Source of the DNA: Pseudomonas fluorescens
Lineage (GTDB): Bacteria > Pseudomonadota > Gammaproteobacteria > Pseudomonadales > Pseudomonadaceae
Reading direction: 5' to 3'
NCBI RefSeq assembly: GCF_902498065.1
Contig: NZ_CABVIR010000008.1
Location: forward strand, 62,001-126,000
Length of the DNA: 64,000 nt
Positions 17,019 to 26,622 of this stretch are shown piece after piece; positions within the stretch are counted from its first letter, which is position 1; each line of letters begins with the position of its first letter. Both the position numbers and the translations under genes were made by a program. Below the pieces are notes generated by a model. The model ran no database searches, was not told the DNA's origin, and was given only the letters and a program-made list of their open reading frames with translations.

Positions 17019-19842
17019 AGTGACGAACCTCGCCAGTGCCGCTGATGTTGTCGACGCAACGACCGCAGATTTCCGGATGCTCCGGGTTCACGCCGACGTC
17101 TTCACGGCAGTGCCAGCAACGGGCGCACTTGGCGAAGGCCGACTTGACGATTTTCAGCTTCAGGCCGCTGACTTCGGTGACTACCGCGTCCGCTGGTGCC
17201 TGAACAAAAGGCGCAACGCTGGCGGTCGAGGTGATCAGTACGAAGCGCAGTTCGTTGCTCAACTGGGCCAGGTCGGCGCTCAGCGCGTCTTCGGCGAACA
17301 GCGTCACTTCGGCCTGGAGGTTGCCACCGACGGCTTTGGCCGCGCGCTGGATTTCCATTTCCTTGTTGACTGCGACCTTCACCGCCATGATCCGCTCCCA
17401 GTAGGCGCGGCCCAGTTCGACGTTTTCCGGCAGTTCGGTCAGGCCTTCGTACCAGGTGTTGAGCATTACCGATTCGTTACGCTCGCCCGGCAGGTATTCC
17501 CACAGTTCGTCGGCGGTGAACGCCAGGATCGGCGCGATCCAGCGCACCAGCGCTTCGGAGATGTGATACAGCGCGGTTTGCGCCGAACGACGGGCCTTGC
17601 TGTTGGCGCCAGTGGTGTACTGACGGTCCTTGATGATGTCGAGGTAGAAACCGCCCAGCTCCTGCACGCAGAAGTTGTGGATCTTGGAGTAGACGTTCCA
17701 GAAGCGGTATTCGCCGTAGTGCTCTTGCAACTCGCGTTGCAGCAGCAGCGTGCGGTCCACGGCCCAACGGTCCAGCGCGAGCATTTCTTCGGCCGGCAGG
17801 ATGTCGGTAGCCGGGTTGAAACCGGTCAGGTTGGAGAGCAGGAAGCGCGCGGTGTTACGGATCCGCCGGTAAGCGTCCGCACTGCGTTGCAGGATCTGCT
17901 CGGAAACCGCCATTTCACCCGAGTAGTCGGTGGAAGCGACCCACAGACGCATGATGTCGGCGCCCAGGGTGTCGTTGACTTTTTGCGGCGCGATCACGTT
18001 GCCCAGCGATTTGGACATCTTGCGACCGGACTCGTCGACGGTGAAGCCGTGGGTCAGCAGTTCGCGGTACGGCGCATGGTTGTCGATCGCGCAACCGGTC
18101 AGCAGCGACGAGTGGAACCAGCCACGGTGTTGGTCCGAACCTTCCAGGTACAGGTCGGCGCGTGGACCGGTTTCGTGGCCCATCGGGTGCGAACCGCGCA
18201 GGACGTGCCAATGCGTGGTGCCCGAATCGAACCAGACGTCGAGGGTGTCGCTGATTTTGTCGTACAGCGGCGCTTCGTCACCGAGCAACTCGGCAGCGTC
18301 CATCTTGAACCAGGCTTCGATGCCTTCGACTTCGACGCGCTTGGCGACTTCTTCCATCAGCTCGGCGGTACGTGGGTGCAGCTCGCCGCTTTCCTTGTTC
18401 AGGAAGAACGGGATCGGCACGCCCCAATTGCGCTGACGGGAGATGCACCAGTCCGGACGGTTGGCAATCATCGAGTGCAGACGCGCCTGACCCCAGGCCG
18501 GAACGAATTTGGTCTCTTCGATGGCTTTGATTGCACGCTTGCGCAGGGTGTCGCCAGTGACGGGCTCTTTGTCCATGCCGATGAACCACTGCGCGGTGGC
18601 GCGGTAGATCAGCGGGGTCTTGTGGCGCCAGCAGTGCATGTAGCTGTGTTCGATGATTGTGGTGTGCAGCAGCGCACCGACTTCGGTCAGCTTGTCGACG
18701 ATGGCCGGGTTGGCTTTCCAGATGAACTGGCCGCCGAAGAACTCCAGCGAGGTCGCGTATACGCCGTTGCTTTGCACCGGATTGAGGATGTCGTCGTTGA
18801 CCATGCCGTATTTCTTGCAGGTCACGAAGTCGTCCACGCCGTAGGCCGGTGCGGAGTGAACCACACCGGTGCCGGCGCCCAGTTCCACGTACTCGGCCAG
18901 GTAAACCGGCGACAGACGATCGTAGAACGGGTGACGGAAGTTGATCAGTTCCAGCTCTTTACCGGTAGTGGTCGCGATGACCGCCCCTTCCAGGCTGTAA
19001 CGGGCCAGGCACGACTCGACCAACTCTTCAGCCAGAACCAGCAGTTTGTCGCCGACGTCGACCAGGGCGTAGTTGAATTCCGGGTGAACGTTCAGCGCCT
19101 GGTTGGCCGGGATGGTCCACGGGGTGGTGGTCCAGATCACGATCGAAGCCGGTTTGGCCAGGGACGCGAGACCGAATGCGGCAGCCAGTTTGGCTTCGTC
19201 GGCAATCGGGAAGGCCACGTCGATGGTCGAGGACTTTTTGTTCTCGTATTCGACTTCCGCTTCAGCCAGGGCCGAGCCGCAGTCGAAGCACCAGTTCACG
19301 GGCTTGAGGCCCTTGAACACGAAACCGCCCTTGACGATTTCGGCCAAGGCACGGATTTCACCGGCCTCGTTCTTGAAGTCCATGGTCTTGTACGGGTTGG
19401 CGAAGTCGCCCAACACTCCCAGACGGATGAATTCGGATTTCTGGCCTTCGATCTGCTCGGTGGCGTAGGCACGGCACAGTTCGCGGGTCTTGTCCGCGCC
19501 CAGGTTCTTGCCATGGGTCACTTCGACTTTGTGCTCGATCGGCAGACCGTGGCAGTCCCAGCCCGGAACATAAGGCGCGTCGAAACCCGACAGGGTCTTC
19601 GAGCGGATGATCATGTCCTTGAGGATCTTGTTCAGCGCATGACCGATGTGAATCGTGCCGTTGGCGTACGGAGGACCGTCGTGAAGTACGAACTTCGGAC
19701 GATCCTTGCCAATTTCGCGCAACTTACCGTACAGGCCAATGCTGTCCCAGCGCTGCAGAATCTGCGGTTCGCGCTGAGGCAGGCCGGCCTTCATTGGGAA
19801 GGCGGTGTCCGGAAGGTTTAGCGTGGCTTTATAGTCGGTCAT
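17011..19842 (-). CDS. ileS: Isoleucyl-tRNA synthetase IleS
   Basis: A 943-residue class I aminoacyl-tRNA synthetase charging tRNA-Ile. It has the HIGH motif (GTIHIGHALNK), an editing domain with TTTPWTIPANQALNVH, the KMSKS loop (GRKMSKSLGN), and a C-terminal zinc site (CARCWHC ... CGRCV) typical of the bacterial mupirocin-sensitive type. The start ATG at 19842 abuts the ribF stop. A long open frame on the opposite strand is a shadow caused by high GC codon usage. Confidence 0.98.
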   Translation of the reverse strand: MTDYKATLNLPDTAFPMKAGLPQREPQILQRWDSIGLYGKLREIGKDRPKFVLHDGPPYANGTIHIGHALNKILKDMIIRSKTLSGFDAPYVPGWDCHGLPIEHKVEVTHGKNLGADKTRELCRAYATEQIEGQKSEFIRLGVLGDFANPYKTMDFKNEAGEIRALAEIVKGGFVFKGLKPVNWCFDCGSALAEAEVEYENKKSSTIDVAFPIADEAKLAAAFGLASLAKPASIVIWTTTPWTIPANQALNVHPEFNYALVDVGDKLLVLAEELVESCLARYSLEGAVIATTTGKELELINFRHPFYDRLSPVYLAEYVELGAGTGVVHSAPAYGVDDFVTCKKYGMVNDDILNPVQSNGVYATSLEFFGGQFIWKANPAIVDKLTEVGALLHTTIIEHSYMHCWRHKTPLIYRATAQWFIGMDKEPVTGDTLRKRAIKAIEETKFVPAWGQARLHSMIANRPDWCISRQRNWGVPIPFFLNKESGELHPRTAELMEEVAKRVEVEGIEAWFKMDAAELLGDEAPLYDKISDTLDVWFDSGTTHWHVLRGSHPMGHETGPRADLYLEGSDQHRGWFHSSLLTGCAIDNHAPYRELLTHGFTVDESGRKMSKSLGNVIAPQKVNDTLGADIMRLWVASTDYSGEMAVSEQILQRSADAYRRIRNTARFLLSNLTGFNPATDILPAEEMLALDRWAVDRTLLLQRELQEHYGEYRFWNVYSKIHNFCVQELGGFYLDIIKDRQYTTGANSKARRSAQTALYHISEALVRWIAPILAFTADELWEYLPGERNESVMLNTWYEGLTELPENVELGRAYWERIMAVKVAVNKEMEIQRAAKAVGGNLQAEVTLFAEDALSADLAQLSNELRFVLITSTASVAPFVQAPADAVVTEVSGLKLKIVKSAFAKCARCWHCREDVGVNPEHPEICGRCVDNISGTGEVRHYA

Positions 19843-20793
19843 TTATGGCTCTTCATTAGCGATTGGCGCTAGGTGCGACAGGGCACGGGCGGCGGCGACA
19901 TCCGCATTGATCGCCGTCTTAAGCGCCTCCAGAGAGGCGAAACGCTGCTCTTCACGCAGCTTGTGGTGGAAAACCACCGTCAAACGCCGGTCATACAGAT
20001 CGCCGGCAAAATCTAAAAGATGGACTTCGAGGTGGGCCTTGCCATCCCCTTGAACCGTTGGCCGCACGCCGATGTTGGCGACGCCTGGCCAGGTCTTGCC
20101 GTCGATGTCGACGTTGACCAGGTAAACCCCGGTGAGCGGCACGCGACGACGCTTGAGTTGTATGTTGGCGGTTGGCGTACCCAACTGGCGCGCCAGCTTC
20201 TGGCCGTGCAACACACGCCCGGTAATCTGGAACGGACGACCGAGCAGGCGTTCGGCCAAGGCAAAATCTGCAGCGGCCAGGGCATTTCGCACCTGGGTGC
20301 TGCTGACGCGAATGCCGTCCAGCTCAACGGTTTGCGCCGCTTCGACGGTGAAGCCTTGCATGACGCCGGCCTGTTGCAGGAAATCGAAATCCCCTACCCG
20401 GTCACAGCCGAAGCGGAAGTCGTCACCGACCTCCAGATGCTGCACGCCGAGGCCGTCCACCAGGATCGTATCAACGAACTCGCTGGCGCTGAGCTTGCTC
20501 AGGCGCTGGTTGAAGGCCAGGCACAGGACCCGGTCGACGCCTTCATCTGCCAGCAGTTGGAGTTTGTCGCGCAAGCGCGCCAAGCGGGCCGGCGCTGTCT
20601 CCGGGGCGAAAAACTCCCGTGGCTGCGGCTCGAAAATCACCACGCAGCTGGGCACGCCCAACTCGAGCGCTCGCTCACGCAGCCTCGCCAGGATAGCCTG
20701 GTGACCACGGTGAACACCGTCAAAGTTGCCAATAGTGGCGACACAGCCCCGATGCTGGGGGCGCAGGTTGTGGAGGCCTCGAACCAGCTGCAT
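19843..20793 (-). CDS. ribF: Bifunctional riboflavin kinase/FAD synthetase RibF
   Basis: RibF phosphorylates riboflavin to FMN and adenylates it to FAD. The 316-residue product opens MQLVRGLHNLRPQHRGCVAT, with the nucleotidyltransferase motif GNFDGVHRGHQAIL, then a C-terminal flavokinase domain (RVLHGQKLARQLGTPTANI). An upstream ATG at 20811 would add six residues (MSKKRV); the shorter form matches family proteins. The gene sits directly upstream of ileS without a gap. Confidence 0.95.
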   Translation of the reverse strand: MQLVRGLHNLRPQHRGCVATIGNFDGVHRGHQAILARLRERALELGVPSCVVIFEPQPREFFAPETAPARLARLRDKLQLLADEGVDRVLCLAFNQRLSKLSASEFVDTILVDGLGVQHLEVGDDFRFGCDRVGDFDFLQQAGVMQGFTVEAAQTVELDGIRVSSTQVRNALAAADFALAERLLGRPFQITGRVLHGQKLARQLGTPTANIQLKRRRVPLTGVYLVNVDIDGKTWPGVANIGVRPTVQGDGKAHLEVHLLDFAGDLYDRRLTVVFHHKLREEQRFASLEALKTAINADVAAARALSHLAPIANEEP

Positions 20794-20922
20794 AACGCGC
20801 TTCTTGCTCATAAAGTGGTCGATTATAACCACACCCGGCGGCCGACGACAGGCAACACCGTAACCCAAAGTGATCGAACCGACAAAACCACCGGCCCGCC
20901 CGTGTTTATCGAGGCAAAAGCC

Positions 20923-22461
20923 TCAGCTCAGCGCCTTGCGATTGAAGTCGCGCAAACGGAAGCCCATTAACAGCAACATGCCGAAATACGAGACCACGCC
21001 AGCACCCACCAGAGCGCCCAGGCGCAGGAACCGCTCAAGCATGTGTCCCTGATCCCAGGCCGGCATGAAGTGCATTCCGGCCAGCAATACTGCAGACATC
21101 ACCAACACCGCGACCACCAGCTTCGCACCAAACTTCGCCCAACCCGGCTGCGGCTGATACATCTGCTGCTTGCGCAGTTGATAGAACAGCAGCCCGGCGT
21201 TGAGGCAGGCGCCGGCGCTGATCGCCAGAGCCAGGCCGGCGTGGGCCAGCGGACCGATCAACACCAGGTTGAACAACTGCGTAACCACCAGAGTGAAAAT
21301 CGCGATTTTCACCGGCGTACGGATGTTTTGTTGCGCATAAAAGCCCGGCGCCAGCACTTTGATCACGATAATCCCGAGCAACCCGACCGAATAAGCAATC
21401 AGCGCTCGCTGAGTCATGGCCGCATCGAAGGCGCTGAACTGGCCATACTGGAACAGCGAAACCGTCAGCGGCTCAGCCAGAATCCCCAGCGCCAATGAGC
21501 ACGGCAACACCAGCATGAAGCACAAGCGCAGGCCCCAATCGAGAATCCGCGAATACTCGGCGCGGTCCTTGCTGGCGTAAGTCTTGGCCAGGGTCGGCAG
21601 CAGGATCGTGCCCAACGCCACACCCAGCACACCGGACGGCAACTCCATCAGGCGGTCGGCGTAATACATCCACGACACGGAACCGGCGACCAGGAACGAC
21701 GCAAAAATGGTGTTGATGATCAGCGAAATCTGGCTCACCGAAACGCCGAGAATCGCCGGCAGCATCTGCTTCATGACCCGCCACACGCCGCTGTCGCGCA
21801 GGTTCAGACGTGGCAGCACCAGCATGCCGATCTTTTTCAGGTGTGGCAGCTGATAAAGCAATTGCGCCAGGCCACCCGCCAGTACCGCCCAACCCAGCGC
21901 CATGACTGGCGGATCGAAGTACGGGGTCAGGAACACCGAAAAGATGATCATGCTGACGTTGAGCAAGGTCGGCACGAAGGCCGGCACCGAGAAGCGGTTA
22001 TAAGTGTTGAGGACCGCTCCGGCCAATGAAGACAAGGAGATCAGCAAAATATAAGGAAAGGTCACCCGCAACAGGTTGGACGTGAGCTCGAACTTTTCCG
22101 GGGTGTCGGTAAAACCTGGCGCCGTCGCCCAGATCACCCACGGCGCCGCAAGCATGCCCAGTGCAGTGACCAGCGCCAGCACCAACGTCAGCAGACCTGA
22201 GACATAGGCAACAAAAGTGCGCGTCGCCTCCTCGCCCTTCTGGTTTTTATATTCGGCAAGAATCGGCACGAATGCCTGGGAAAACGCCCCTTCTGCGAAG
22301 ATCCGTCGTAGCAGATTGGGCAGTTTGAAGGCGATAAAGAAGGCGTCCGTCGCCATCCCCGCGCCAAATGTACGCGCAATGAGGGTGTCACGGACGAACC
22401 CCAGAATCCGGGAAAGCATCGTGATAGAGCTGACGGCGGCCAACGATTTGAGCAGATTCAT
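20923..22461 (-). CDS. murJ: Lipid II flippase MurJ (MviN)
   Basis: MurJ flips lipid II across the inner membrane for peptidoglycan synthesis. The 512-residue protein has about 14 hydrophobic helices and the MOP-superfamily N-terminus SRILGFVRDTLIARTFGAG, TDAFFIAFKLPNLLRRIFAEGAF (R/K and acidic residues of the cavity) and QAFVPIL. Divergent from rpsT with a 252-base gap. Confidence 0.95.
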   Translation of the reverse strand: MNLLKSLAAVSSITMLSRILGFVRDTLIARTFGAGMATDAFFIAFKLPNLLRRIFAEGAFSQAFVPILAEYKNQKGEEATRTFVAYVSGLLTLVLALVTALGMLAAPWVIWATAPGFTDTPEKFELTSNLLRVTFPYILLISLSSLAGAVLNTYNRFSVPAFVPTLLNVSMIIFSVFLTPYFDPPVMALGWAVLAGGLAQLLYQLPHLKKIGMLVLPRLNLRDSGVWRVMKQMLPAILGVSVSQISLIINTIFASFLVAGSVSWMYYADRLMELPSGVLGVALGTILLPTLAKTYASKDRAEYSRILDWGLRLCFMLVLPCSLALGILAEPLTVSLFQYGQFSAFDAAMTQRALIAYSVGLLGIIVIKVLAPGFYAQQNIRTPVKIAIFTLVVTQLFNLVLIGPLAHAGLALAISAGACLNAGLLFYQLRKQQMYQPQPGWAKFGAKLVVAVLVMSAVLLAGMHFMPAWDQGHMLERFLRLGALVGAGVVSYFGMLLLMGFRLRDFNRKALS

Positions 22462-22631
22462 TGAAAGAGTTTGTGCCTGTCGATAAACAGCAGGCGAACA
22501 ACGCGCCTACTTATGCGATACTCCGCGCCGCAGCAGCACAGAGCCAAAGCTCGCGAGTTTACAGGTCAAGCGCCGGAAATAAATATCCCGCCTCTTTATA
22601 CCTACCACTTAGCGGAACGTCTCAACCGCCC

Positions 22632-22660
22632 TTGACAAGACATCAACTCATCGGCATGAT
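22632..22660 (+). promoter_or_regulatory. Predicted sigma-70 promoter of rpsT
   Basis: A perfect -35 TTGACA is followed 17 bases later by CATGAT (four of six matches to TATAAT). It lies 54 bases before the rpsT start codon. Seen in sequence; activity is inferred. Confidence 0.65.
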
Positions 22661-22713
22661 TCGCGGCCTATTTTGTTTGCTATTTCCTAAAAAGTCTTTC
22701 GAGGAGCTCGACG

Positions 22714-22992
22714 GTGGCCAACACACCTTCCGCCAAAAAACGTGCAAAACAGGCTGAGAAGCGTCGCAGCCACAACGCCAGCCTGCGTTCCATGGTTCGT
22801 ACCTACATCAAGAATGTAGTTAAGGCCATCGACGCAAAAGACGCTGAAAAAGCTCAAGCAGCTTACGTTCTGGCCGTGCCAGTTATCGACCGTATGGCCG
22901 ATAAAGGCATCATCCACAAGAACAAGGCTGCTCGTCATAAGAGCCGCCTGAACGGTCACGTCAAGGCTCTGAACCTTGCTGTTGCCGCATAA
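22714..22992 (+). CDS. rpsT: 30S ribosomal protein S20
   Basis: A 92-residue, lysine/arginine-rich ribosomal protein, recognised by ANTPSAKKRAKQAEKRR and HKNKAARHKSRLN. The start codon is GTG at 22714, preceded by GAGGAG; use of a rare start codon in rpsT is known (UUG in E. coli) and is linked to autoregulation there. It is followed by a strong terminator and so is monocistronic. Confidence 0.97.
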   Translation: MANTPSAKKRAKQAEKRRSHNASLRSMVRTYIKNVVKAIDAKDAEKAQAAYVLAVPVIDRMADKGIIHKNKAARHKSRLNGHVKALNLAVAA

Positions 22993-23007
22993 GCGATAAG
23001 CTTGTTG

Positions 23008-23034
23008 AAAAACCGACCCCAGGGTCGGTTTTTT
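23008..23034 (+). terminator. Rho-independent terminator of rpsT
   Basis: AACCGACCC/GGGTCGGTT stem with a two-base CA centre, flanked by A and T runs, 16 bases after the stop codon. Confidence 0.92.
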
Positions 23035-23068
23035 ATTGCCTGCGATTCGTGAAAACACTGCAAAAAAA

Positions 23069-23158
23069 TGTGGGAGCGAGCTTGCTCGCGATAGCGGACT
23101 CTCAGTCAACAGAGATATTGAATGTCAGTCAGTCATCGCGAGCAAGCTCGCTCCCACA
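23069..23158. repeat. REP pair (REPIN), GAGCGAGCTTGCTCGC type, ends outward
   Basis: Inverted copies of TGTGGGAGCGAGCTTGCTCG flank a spacer of about 40 bases with the CAGTCAACA/TTGAATGTCAG pattern shared with other outward-facing pairs in the window. Confidence 0.9.
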
Positions 23159-23176
23159 ATTTGGATCTTCGCTAGA

Positions 23177-23641
23177 TTATTGGGCGTGTGTCCACGGCAA
23201 AATCGGAATGGCCGTCACCGCATTCTGCGGACTGCCCTCGATCAAGCGATCGCTGTACACCAGATACACCAGCGTATTGCGCTTCTTGTCGAGGAATCGC
23301 ACGACCTGCATAGTCTTGAACACCAGCGATGTACGCTCCTTGAACACCTCATCGCCATCCTTCAACTCACCCTTGAAGCTGATCGGACCGACCTGACGAC
23401 AAGCGATGGACGCCTCAGCACGATCCTCAGCCAAACCCAGACCACCCTTCACACCACCGGTCTTGGCCCGGGACAGATAGCAGGTCACACCCTCGACCTT
23501 CGGATCGTCAAATGCTTCGACCACGATACGGTCATTCGGGCCGACGAACTTGAACACCGTCGACACCTGGCCAATCTCCTCGGCCGAGGCCAGCAGTGGC
23601 ATTGCCAACAGCAGACCCAATAATCCTTTTGCCACGCGCAT
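23177..23641 (-). CDS. creA: CreA family periplasmic protein
   Basis: A 154-residue exported protein with signal peptide ending near MPLLASAEE and the CreA (DUF3/catabolite regulation protein A) body: VSTVFKFVGPNDRIVVEAFDDP, VEGVTCYLSRAKTGG and EASIACRQVG. Two cysteines may form a disulfide. Despite its name the molecular role is not known. It lies 12 bases beyond the proB stop and may be co-transcribed with it. Confidence 0.92.
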   Translation of the reverse strand: MRVAKGLLGLLLAMPLLASAEEIGQVSTVFKFVGPNDRIVVEAFDDPKVEGVTCYLSRAKTGGVKGGLGLAEDRAEASIACRQVGPISFKGELKDGDEVFKERTSLVFKTMQVVRFLDKKRNTLVYLVYSDRLIEGSPQNAVTAIPILPWTHAQ

Positions 23642-23653
23642 TCAAATATTCCT

Positions 23654-24772
23654 TCAGACCAGGATCAGGTTATCGCGATGAACCAGTTCCGGTTCCGCCA
23701 TGTAACCCAACAGACCGACAATCGCCTCAGACGATTGACCGATGATTTTTTGTGCTTCCAATGCGCTGTAATTGGCCAGGCCACGGGCGATTTCACGACC
23801 GTCCGGCGCCACGCACACGACCATCTCGCCGCGACGGAAACTGCCCTGAACCAGTTTGACGCCCACAGGCAGCAAACTTTTATTACCCTGGGACAACGCC
23901 GCCACCGCACCAGCGTCCAGCACCAGCGTACCGCGAGTTTGCAGATGCCCGGCCAGCCATTGCTTGCGCGCCGCCAGCATGCCGCGCTCAGGTGACAGCA
24001 AGGTGCCGATACGCTCGCCCGCCTTCAGGCGATCCAGGACACGCTCGAGGCGTCCGCCAACGATGATGGTGTGCGCACCGGAACGCGCCGCCAAACGTGC
24101 AGCGCGCAACTTGGTCTGCATCCCGCCGCGACCCAACGCACCACCAGTACCGCCCGCCACCGCATCCAGCGCCGGATCATCAGCACGCGCTTCGTAAATC
24201 AGCTGAGCATCGGGGTTATTGCGCGGATCGGCGTCGAACATGCCGTCGCGATCGGTAAGGATCACCAGCAAATCAGCTTCGACCAGGTTGGCCACCAACG
24301 CCGCCAACGTGTCGTTGTCGCCGAAACGGATTTCATCCGTCACCACGGTGTCGTTTTCGTTGATCACCGGGATCACTTTCAACTCGACCAGCGCACGCAA
24401 GGTGCTGCGGGCGTTCAGGTAGCGCTTGCGGTCGGACAGGTCGTCGTGGGTCAGCAGAATCTGCGCAGTGTGCAGGCCATGCTCGGCAAAGCTCGACTCC
24501 CACGCCTGAACCAGCCCCATCTGACCGATGGCGGCAGCCGCCTGCAATTCGTGCATTGCACTGGGTCGTACGGTCCAGCCCAGACGGCTCATGCCCGCCG
24601 CCACTGCCCCGGAGGACACCAGCACCAACTCGACGCCCGCCTCATGCAAGGCCACCATCTGTTCGACCCAGACACTCATTGCCGCGCGATCCAGGCCTTT
24701 GCCGTCCGCGGTCAGCAACGCGCTGCCGATTTTCACGACCCAACGCTGCGCACCTGTCACCTTGCTCCGCAT
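23654..24772 (-). CDS. proB: Glutamate 5-kinase ProB
   Basis: First step of proline synthesis, phosphorylating glutamate. The 372-residue protein has the amino-acid kinase fold (WVVKIGSALLTADGKGLD, SSGAVAAGM, VINENDTVVTDEIRFGDND, GTGGALGRGGMQTKL) and a C-terminal PUA domain (about 280-370). I start at 24772 (MRSKVTGAQ), the length usual in Pseudomonas, though ATGs three and one codons earlier exist. It lies behind obgE, with a hairpin in between. Confidence 0.95.
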   Translation of the reverse strand: MRSKVTGAQRWVVKIGSALLTADGKGLDRAAMSVWVEQMVALHEAGVELVLVSSGAVAAGMSRLGWTVRPSAMHELQAAAAIGQMGLVQAWESSFAEHGLHTAQILLTHDDLSDRKRYLNARSTLRALVELKVIPVINENDTVVTDEIRFGDNDTLAALVANLVEADLLVILTDRDGMFDADPRNNPDAQLIYEARADDPALDAVAGGTGGALGRGGMQTKLRAARLAARSGAHTIIVGGRLERVLDRLKAGERIGTLLSPERGMLAARKQWLAGHLQTRGTLVLDAGAVAALSQGNKSLLPVGVKLVQGSFRRGEMVVCVAPDGREIARGLANYSALEAQKIIGQSSEAIVGLLGYMAEPELVHRDNLILV

Positions 24773-24851
24773 CATCTTCAACCTTAGCTTGAGGGCAGCA
24801 CGACCCAGCGCTGCCCGTAACGTTATTCGTGACTACCGATTTCCAGATACT

Positions 24852-24877
24852 AAAACGCCGCTCCTGGGAGCGGCGTT
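24852..24877 (-). terminator. Hairpin terminator between obgE and proB
   Basis: A perfect 11-bp stem AACGCCGCTCC/GGAGCGGCGTT with a 2-base loop. On the minus strand it is followed by TTTTAG, a short T tract, so it may only attenuate obgE transcription into proB. Confidence 0.7.
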
Positions 24878-24895
24878 CAAGTTTATCGCAACGGA

Positions 24896-26119
24896 TCAGT
24901 CACGCACGTAAATGATTTCCGGACCGTCTTCATCATCCACGTCTTCTTCGTCCCAATCATCGTCGCCGATGTCATGAACCGACTTCACGCCACTGCGACG
25001 CAGGGCACGCTGGTCATCCAGGGCCTGCAGCTGAGCACGAGCCTCATCTTCGATGCGCTGATCGAGATCGGCCAACTCTTCCCTGTAAGCAGGGTCGTTC
25101 GCCAGACGATCGGCACGATCTTCCATGTAACGCATGATGTCATGGCACAGACGCTCAGTGCCGAGCTTGGAGATCGCAGAGATCACGTAAACCGGACCGG
25201 TCCACTCCAGACGATCAACGATTTCCTTGACGCGCGCATCGTGCTCTTCTTCAAGGATCTGGTCGCACTTGTTCAGCACCAGCCAACGATCACGCTCAGC
25301 CAGAGACGGGCTGAACTTGGTCAGTTCGCTGACGATCACTTCGGCCGCATCCGGAGCACTGGCGTCATCGAGCGGCGCCATGTCCACGAGGTGCAACAGC
25401 AAACGCGTACGCGACAAGTGCTTGAGGAAGCGAATCCCCAGGCCCGCGCCGTCGGAAGCGCCTTCGATCAGGCCAGGGATATCCGCGACCACAAAGCTCT
25501 TCCAGCGATCGACGCTGACCACACCCAGGTTCGGCACCAGCGTGGTGAACGGGTAGTCGGCGACTTTCGGCTTGGCGGCCGATACCGAGCGAATGAAGGT
25601 ACTTTTGCCAGCATTCGGCAAACCCAGCAGACCAACGTCTGCCAACACCTTCATTTCCAGCTTCAGGTCACGAGCCTCACCCGGCTTACCCGGAGTGGTC
25701 TGACGCGGAGCGCGGTTGGTACTGGATTTGAAACGGGTGTTACCCAGACCGTGCCAGCCACCATGAGCAACCAACAGCTTTTGCCCAGCCTTGGTCAGGT
25801 CGCCGATCACTTCTTGAGTAGCAGCGTCGATGACGGTCGTGCCAACCGGCACGCGCAGCACCAGCTCCTCGCCTTTCTTGCCGGTGCAATCGGTGCTGCC
25901 GCCATTGGAGCCGCGCTCGGCATCGAAGTGCCGGGTGTAGCGGTAGTCCACCAGGGTATTGAGGTTTTCATCGGCGATCATGTAGACCGAGCCGCCATCA
26001 CCACCGTCGCCGCCGTTCGGGCCGCCATTTTCGATGAATTTCTCGCGACGGAAGCTCATGCAACCGTTGCCGCCGTCACCGGCCTTTACTCGAATCGATA
26101 CTTCATCAACAAACTTCAT
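24896..26119 (-). CDS. obgE: Obg/CgtA GTPase
   Basis: Essential ribosome-associated GTPase in late 50S assembly and stringent response. The 407-residue product has the glycine-rich Obg fold (VDEVSIRVKAGDGGNGCMSF ... GGDGGDGGSV), the G domain with G1 GLPNAGKST, G3 DIPGLIEGA and G4 NKCD, and an acidic C-terminal tail (DDDWDEEDVDDEDGPE). Start at 26119 is the family start MKFVDE. Downstream of rplU-rpmA, the common order. Confidence 0.97.
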   Translation of the reverse strand: MKFVDEVSIRVKAGDGGNGCMSFRREKFIENGGPNGGDGGDGGSVYMIADENLNTLVDYRYTRHFDAERGSNGGSTDCTGKKGEELVLRVPVGTTVIDAATQEVIGDLTKAGQKLLVAHGGWHGLGNTRFKSSTNRAPRQTTPGKPGEARDLKLEMKVLADVGLLGLPNAGKSTFIRSVSAAKPKVADYPFTTLVPNLGVVSVDRWKSFVVADIPGLIEGASDGAGLGIRFLKHLSRTRLLLHLVDMAPLDDASAPDAAEVIVSELTKFSPSLAERDRWLVLNKCDQILEEEHDARVKEIVDRLEWTGPVYVISAISKLGTERLCHDIMRYMEDRADRLANDPAYREELADLDQRIEDEARAQLQALDDQRALRRSGVKSVHDIGDDDWDEEDVDDEDGPEIIYVRD

Positions 26120-26268
26120 AACAAAACGCCTCTCGCCATACGGACGAGCCGAAAAAATCCAGACATAAGACTCTTGCAAAAATGAGCGCAGCGACCTCAA
26201 TCAACGACCGCAAATCCAGCGCTGGAGCTCATTACAAACAGCTTTGCAAGAGACTCACCCCACAAACG

Positions 26269-26298
26269 AAAAAGCCCCGTCGCGAGACAGGGCTTTTC
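26269..26298 (-). terminator. Terminator/attenuator after rpmA
   Basis: Stem AAAGCCC/GGGCTTT, extended by GTC-GCGA-GAC inside. On the minus strand it is followed by TTTCGTT, and it lies 15 bases beyond the rpmA stop, separating the ribosomal protein genes from obgE. Confidence 0.75.
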
Positions 26299-26312
26299 CA
26301 GCATCTACGTAA

Positions 26313-26588
26313 TTATGCCGCGACGACTTCAGTCTTCGGGACAATGCTCACGTAACGGCGATTGAAAGCGCCTTTTACTTCAAACTTGATCACGCCGTCG
26401 ATTTTAGCGAACAGAGTGTGATCTTTACCCATGCCAACACCGTAACCGGCGTGGAATTGGGTGCCGCGCTGACGCACGATGATGTTGCCCGGAATGATAA
26501 CCTGGCCGCCATACATCTTCACGCCAAGGCGTTTGGCTTCTGAGTCGCGACCGTTACGGGTACTACCACCAGCTTTTTTGTGTGCCAT
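26313..26588 (-). CDS. rpmA: 50S ribosomal protein L27
   Basis: A 91-residue L27 beginning MAHKKAGGSTRNGRDSEAKR, with the conserved RQRGTQFHAGYGVGMGKDHTLFA. Its flexible N-terminus reaches the peptidyl-transferase centre. It has no N-terminal extension that would need Prp cleavage. It forms an operon with rplU, 34 bases upstream. Confidence 0.98.
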   Translation of the reverse strand: MAHKKAGGSTRNGRDSEAKRLGVKMYGGQVIIPGNIIVRQRGTQFHAGYGVGMGKDHTLFAKIDGVIKFEVKGAFNRRYVSIVPKTEVVAA

Positions 26589-26622
26589 GAGTCAATTCTC
26601 CTAGTGAGGAATTAGGCTGAAA

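Noticed and set aside
16936..19821. 961-codon open frame antisense to ileS
   Set aside because: It is a mirror of ileS codon usage in GC-rich DNA; the translation is low-complexity and lacks any domain, whereas ileS is certain.
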